This document shows, piece after piece, positions 58,721-64,000 of a stretch of 64,000 nucleotides of DNA. The stretch covers positions 23,450,392-23,514,391 of the forward strand of contig CM055112.1 of the NCBI GenBank assembly GCA_029204225.1. Reading direction: 5' to 3'. How positions within the stretch are numbered: position 1 is the first letter of the stretch; each line of letters opens with the position of its first letter. Both the position numbers and the translations under genes were made by a program. Below the pieces are notes generated by a model. It worked only from the letters and a program-made list of their open reading frames with translations, was not told the origin of the DNA and ran no database searches. Source of the DNA: Diphasiastrum complanatum (Eukaryota > Streptophyta > Lycopodiopsida > Lycopodiales > Lycopodiaceae).

Positions 58721-60790
58721 ATTATTAATTTGAACGAATCTAAGCATTTTTGAATTCCATGATGGATGTCCATTGCTATTTTCTAAATCCAAATAGACAA
58801 TATTCTTAATTTGAATTTCATTTAGATTACCACACCATTTCATTTTGATAGCTTTTATAGTTTGTCTATTTTTTCTTTAGCCCAAATAGATCTTGTATCC
58901 TTTGCCTTGCACAAGCTGCAAAAAGTCATTTCAATTTAAAAAAAATAAAGATGTAAGACAACAATTTGATTTTATTTTTTAATCCAATGTTCATCCCAAT
59001 GCAAGTTAATACGCAACCTCTTGATGTGTATAGAGTATAAACACCAAATCTTATTTTTAATTTATATATTTGTTGATTAATGTATTAGCATATACAATTT
59101 TTGGGTGAGTTGTAGTTACTATTTGGGTTTGTATCAAGAGTGCCATGTCATTAACATATATTGTTTTAGTACCAAATGTTTGAGGTAATCAATGATTTAG
59201 ATTAGCCATATAAAGTGTCTTGTAGATCAAGTTATGAGGTGTACTAAAAGAAAGACAAAAAAAAGTGCACCAATTAATAGATTTATGTAGTTTGAGTAAG
59301 CAATCATTTAGATATGATCGTGTGATCTTTGGTAAGTTGGTTGGCAATTTAATCTTTAGATGGGTAAGTCTTCATTTTGAAAGTTATGGATGGCTATGCT
59401 TCTTGGTATTTTTAACCCAGGACATTATAGAGAATAGAACCTGGTTAGATTGAGCCAAACTCAAGCACAATATACCAACTCACCATGTGGGAGAAAAAAG
59501 GTTATGAATATGGAAAAACATTAATTAACAATCTTTTTTGTGCAAAAATTAGATTTGAAAATGTGACATTTCATAAGCTCATTCATGCCTATGTGTATGT
59601 TTTTGTCCAAAGGATACATGAAAAGAATTTGACAAAATGATCGAAAAGACGTGCTACAATCAAATGTGTGACTAAGTTTAATATCCATTGATTTGAAAAG
59701 ACCCAAGTAACTAAAATATTTTGACAGTTCAACCAATGACAATTGTAAGCATTAATTATATATTATATAGTCATTATATACAATAATTTTAAGGTTAGAC
59801 CTAAAGTCCATAAAATTATACTTGGGATGTCACAACGATTGTGTGGATTGTTCTTAGAAAAACTTTATTGGAAGGTTTTCGAATAAATTTGTTACTTCGA
59901 TCTAAATTCTAGCATGGTCTTCTTTCACGAAATTTACTTTTTTGATATTTTGGCTTTTGTTTTTCTATCTTAAAACTTATCAGCTTGAAGTGAAACCATG
60001 AGTCACTAGCTCAAGGTGCTGGTTTCATTAGGAGAGCAGGTTGATATGAAGGATGTAATCTGATTATGTCGGTGAAACCATGGAACCTCCTGTAACAAAT
60101 GTAGTAATAGTGAGGGCTTTTCAAGGGTATCATATCATCTTATCCTTGAACTAGTTGATTGGTAGGTGTGAGTAGGATCTCCAAGGTTTACATGATTCGG
60201 TAGATGGAGATGTATTGATATCCCACAACCAAGGCATCTACTTATGGTTTCTTATCAACAAAAATCTATGTTCTTTGTGTTTTACAAGCACCTATGACTG
60301 TATCATGAATCAACGAAGAAGTGTGTTGTGCTGTGTCTGGGATCACTTCCTCTCTAGAACTCTGTTTATATCTCTCAAGTAGTGCAGCATATTCCATACA
60401 CTTCCGATGTTGAATTCCCAGAACGTATCAAAGCATCTTCTTCTGCATGCTTGATCTCCGAATCTGATATTTTCTAACATTTGATACTTCAAACTTTTAA
60501 AACTTCAGCTACTGAGAATGTAACTATAAACTCCCAGCTCAAATGAAGATTAAATAACAGAAATTTTCCTACTTATTTTATGCTGGTACCATTCACTGAT
60601 GGCAACCAATAACTGAGAACCAAAATATTTACTAAAGGTTCATTCTAAAGAAATCACATTAGCAGATAGTCTCAATCAACATGCACAACACAAGACTATC
60701 CATTTCAAACATGGCATTTAAATCGCTCAAAGGTCCAAATTTGGTAGCAACACCATCTCTGGATACAGTCAACTTGGGCACTAATAAGTT
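58721..60790. other. Intergenic and 3' flank of the 14-3-3 gene
   Basis: About 2 kb of AT-rich DNA without recognisable coding sequence. The part nearest 60,790 probably holds the 14-3-3 3' UTR, but no clear poly(A) signal was assigned. Confidence 0.4.
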
Positions 60791-62518
60791 TTACTGCACG
60801 ACAGCACAACACAGTTATATTTTAGAAGAATCATGTAGGCAGAAGAAAGAATGTACTAAAAGAGCACTGTCATAGAGGTTGAAGATTGCTAACTACCACA
60901 TTAAGTGACAAGATTTGATTGCACTAGAAGCTATTCAGACACAAATGGATACCAAATAGACTTGAAATATGGATAGCACCTCACCTCTCCATCTTCATCC
61001 CTAATAGCATCATCTCCCTTGGTTAGCTCATCACCTGTAGCAGAAAATTTCCTTCATGACAAGTTGCTATCGTCTTTCACATCACAGATTCATAAAGCTG
61101 GTCGCTTTCAAACTGCTGCACATTGAGCTATCTAATGGTGCTATTTGATTACAAAACCTTTTTATTATGTTTCTAATAACTTTAGTTTGTTCCAGTCCAA
61201 ATTCACTAAAACAAAGGGCCAATAAAAAGTTTTCAAGTTCCCACCCTTGTAAGAATAGAGCCCATCATTATGAGATGTGTTACACACATCAGAAGTAAGG
61301 AACATGACCTTGGTCAAAAGGATAATGCAGAAAAACATCTTTGTATATAGACTTTCTGCTAAAGCAACTCTACCTCCATCTTCCTGTAGATCAGATTGCC
61401 AAAGCGTAAGATTATCGCGCAGAAGTTGCATTATCAAGGTGCTATCTTTATACGACTCCTCACTTAGCGTGTCAAGCTCTGCTATCGCCTCATCAAATGC
61501 TTGTTTTGCCAAGTGACATGCTCTGTTGTCCAATGATCAATAGCTATAATCACCAAAGCTGGAAGAAACATAAAGCTGCAGGAGTTCACAACTATAATAT
61601 CCTCTCTTAAATAAAACACTGATGTAGGAGTGACAATTAGGGAGCCTACCGCTCAGGGGAGTTCAGTATCTCGTAGTAAAATACAGAAAAATTCAGTGCC
61701 AACCCAAGCCTGATAGGGTGTGTTGGCGCCAAATCGGTCCCAGCGTATTCGAAGCAGCCTGCATGATTTGCCAGATACAAAAGGGCAAGGGCACAATTAG
61801 GACGAAAAACTTCTAGCCGAAATTGCTGCTGCCTCCTTAACCATCACCACAATACAAGAGAGGAACAACATAAGGTATGTGGAAAAGCACCTGATATGCT
61901 TTAAAAGAATGATCTGCAGCTTCTTTTCTCTCACTCCCACTTTTAAACTCCGCTAAGTAACGATAGTAGTCACCTTTCCTGTAGATCGTAAAAACATTAA
62001 ACCTGTCTGAAACTAAAAAATAAGTTGTTTCTTAGCATGCTTACTACCAGATTATGATTTCAGAATGAGCAGTCAGAAGTTTTTTGCAAGGTAGGCGAGT
62101 TCTAACTTGATGCAGGAATGCAATAGAAGAATTTAAATAGCAAAGAAGCAACGCTGGACTGTGCAAACTTTAACACTGATAAAGAAAGATGTAAAAAAAG
62201 ATAAGGGATTACATTTTGTAGTAAAATACTGTCGACTCTCCAGTGCCTGATGATGGAATAAGATGCTCATCTATGATCGTCAATATGTCCTGACAAATTT
62301 TTGAAAGTTCCTCCTCCACTTTCTGGCGATAGTCTCGAATTCGCTTCACATTCAGCTCATTGCCCTTCCCTCTTCCTTTTGTTCAATGGATGACATAATC
62401 CGCCAGGAAGCCCTTCTTGCCCCAATCACATTTTTGTAACCAACAGATAGTAGGTTTCTCTCTTCAACCGTCAACTCTACATCCAATTTGGCAACCTTTT
62501 TCATAGATTCAACCATTT
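60791..62518 (-). CDS. 14-3-3 protein, epsilon-group type, exons 2-7
   Basis: Six exons join in frame through GT...AG introns: 62,518-62,213, 61,978-61,891, 61,758-61,650, 61,522-61,374, 61,034-60,985 and a last one starting with the stop TAA at 60,793-60,791. They encode the phosphopeptide-binding fold from helix B on: [85 protein letters not shown] and [20 protein letters not shown], then an acidic tail ending in DEDGE. The product would bind phosphorylated signalling proteins in cytosol and nucleus as a dimer. One base is missing in exon 2 (after KEEG, GGAAGGGC where GGAAAGGGC keeps the frame) and one in exon 4 (ACGCTGGG where ACGGCTGGG keeps it). Either this is a young pseudogene or both are sequencing gaps. 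Exon 1, with the start and dimer helix, is not found in the window. Confidence 0.88.
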
Positions 62519-63279
62519 CTGTGACAAGAAACATTCAACAGATCAGAAGGCGATGGAGTTACCAATCCGAAATAATCAACAATTACCACTGCCATGCTTG
62601 GCGTCTTCAAAAGGCCCTGATTCTAGATCAACATCAAGATCGAACAAGTTCGTGAGCTTGTAATCATAAAAACTCGAAATTGGATACCAGACAATAGTAA
62701 ATATTCTCCAAAACAAACCTCAGATAAGAGGTTCAGATCCAACGACAGATTGCCATTATGGTTTGGTTATGATTGGCTGTAATTTGTACTTTGGAAGGGG
62801 TTAAAGCACTAAGATGTCCATAAACTTTCACGTTGTGAATCTACCAATAGACAGCAGCAGACAAGCCTACAAAATGTTGTCTATAAGACAATCATGACAG
62901 ATCTTCAAGATCTATGAGAAAGCAACCTATTGAGGCTACCAATATCTACCCACACTTCATTTTGTCCATCTGAGAACAAAGTCACATTTGCAGAAATTAC
63001 TGAGCACTTAATGATGTACACAGCAAAATGGCAAAATTCTTCCAAAATGCTGTGCTGTGCTCACAGAAAAAAGGTGGGGCAACAAAGCTGTGAACTGCAG
63101 AAAGCTCAAAATCACAGGCAATCCAAGAGCACGAATGACGATACAAAAATCTACAAGACTTTTCACAGTATGTTTACAAGCACAACATGATATACCTATT
63201 GTCAGCCAAAATGCCAGAAAAACAAAATAAAAAAGATTGCAACCAGAAAATGATGGAATCACACTATAAAACATCAATC
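62519..63279. other. Presumed intron 1 of the 14-3-3 gene
   Basis: No exon 1 is found. A coding-like minus-strand stretch near 62,660-62,600 (LTNLFDLDVDLESGPFEDAK followed by a GTAATT donor) does not resemble any 14-3-3 part and is left unassigned. Confidence 0.4.
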
Positions 63280-64000
63280 CCAGCAACTAGCAGATCAATA
63301 AGCTGCTCCATCAATTCCAGCTACTGGCAGATCAATAGGTCGCATGCTTTATAAATAATATAATATTTCACAAACCTAAACTACAAATTACAATATATTA
63401 CGCACCATATACACAGCATAGTTTCAAAATACGAGCATAAATCCGGCTTCTGGCAGATCACACCTGCATTAACTACAAAGATCAGAAACTTTAACCACAA
63501 ATCCAATCATACCCCTTAGTTGGAATACTACCGTCAAATTATCAAACGTCACGACTATCAGATCAACCTCAAATACAGAGCACAAAACACTGCACCATAA
63601 TTACAAAATATTAACATCAAATCATTAAACCCTGCTACTTTCAGATCAATAATAGGCCGCATGCTCCATAAACAGCGAAAGATTTCACTACCCTAAATCA
63701 CAAACCACACGCCATACAGTATAAAGATTTCACTAACCTAAACTAAAAATCACGAAATATTGCACCATATATACATCATAGTTACAAAATTCTACCGTCA
63801 AATCATCAAATGCCGCTACTAGCAGATCCATAGGCCGGATCAGAAACAATAAATTTTACTAACCTAAAACCACAATCCCAAAATATTGCACCATATATGC
63901 ATCATAGTTACATTATAAAATGCTACCGTCAAATCATCAAATGCCGCTACTGGCAGATCAATGGGCCACATGCTGCATCAACCAAAAAAGATTTCACTAA
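63280..64000. repeat. Tandem repeat, about 130-bp unit, at least four copies
   Basis: Units contain GCACCATATATACATCATAG, CCGTCAAATCATCAAATGCC and GCTACTGGCAGATCAATAGG. The last two complete units start at about 63,759 and 63,888. More divergent units lie at about 63,592 and 63,310. The array continues to the right edge of the window. Confidence 0.85.

Noticed and set aside
62600-62660. Coding-like minus-strand stretch LTNLFDLDVDLESGPFEDAK with a donor
   Set aside because: It does not correspond to the N-terminal part of a 14-3-3 protein and has no supporting neighbour exon.

Overview
The window looks like nuclear DNA of a land plant with a large, repeat-rich genome. Plant Ty1/copia and Ty3/gypsy retrotransposons with tRNA-iMet and tRNA-Asp primer sites, a CACTA-type transposon end, an F-box gene and a spliced plant-type 14-3-3 gene all point to this. 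The exact clade cannot be decided here. A non-seed plant or gymnosperm is a guess from repeat density and from unfamiliar gene families.

Layout. About 0.4-15.1 kb is a decayed Ty3/gypsy element on the + strand: LTR end, tRNA-Asp-type primer site, leader, gag with four zinc knuckles, protease, integrase and an extra ORF downstream of integrase. A CACTA-type element sits in its leader (2.35-5.5 kb). Its reverse transcriptase/RNase H segment is missing and replaced by a non-coding LTR element (7.97-11.59 kb). A copia element follows at 15.3-19.36 kb. From 19.36 to 25.4 kb lies a broken host-like gene with a ParB-like motif, split by a nearly complete copia element (19,988-24,829) with a 5-bp target duplication. 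Remnants of an FCP1/HAD-type phosphatase gene follow (26.6-28.0 kb), then rearranged repeat fragments and a 1.5-kb imperfect palindrome (29,952-31,490).

The clearest intact gene is a single-exon F-box gene (32,473-33,825). A possible small two-exon gene is transcribed away from it. From 34.5 to 40.15 kb two copia fragments are joined head to head (tail ends meeting in RT/RNase H). A second copy of the non-coding LTR element (40,190-42,030, minus strand), a 205-bp TC run and a solo copia LTR with target duplication (43,728-44,417) follow. From 46 to 56.5 kb the DNA is dominated by microsatellites, hairpin termini resembling Helitron 3' ends, an array of short transposed motifs, and a 2.5-kb direct duplication that is best read as a tandem LTR-internal-LTR-internal array on the minus strand. 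A RING-H2 exon lies at 47.3 kb.

The last part holds a possible Helitron-protein remnant (57.5-58.0 kb), a tRNA-like SINE candidate (58.56 kb) and, on the minus strand, exons 2-7 of an epsilon-group 14-3-3 gene (62,518-60,791). That gene carries two one-base deletions in homopolymer-like positions; its first exon is not in the window. Apart from the F-box and 14-3-3 genes nearly all coding sequence belongs to decayed mobile elements, and no set of genes here forms an obvious pathway.
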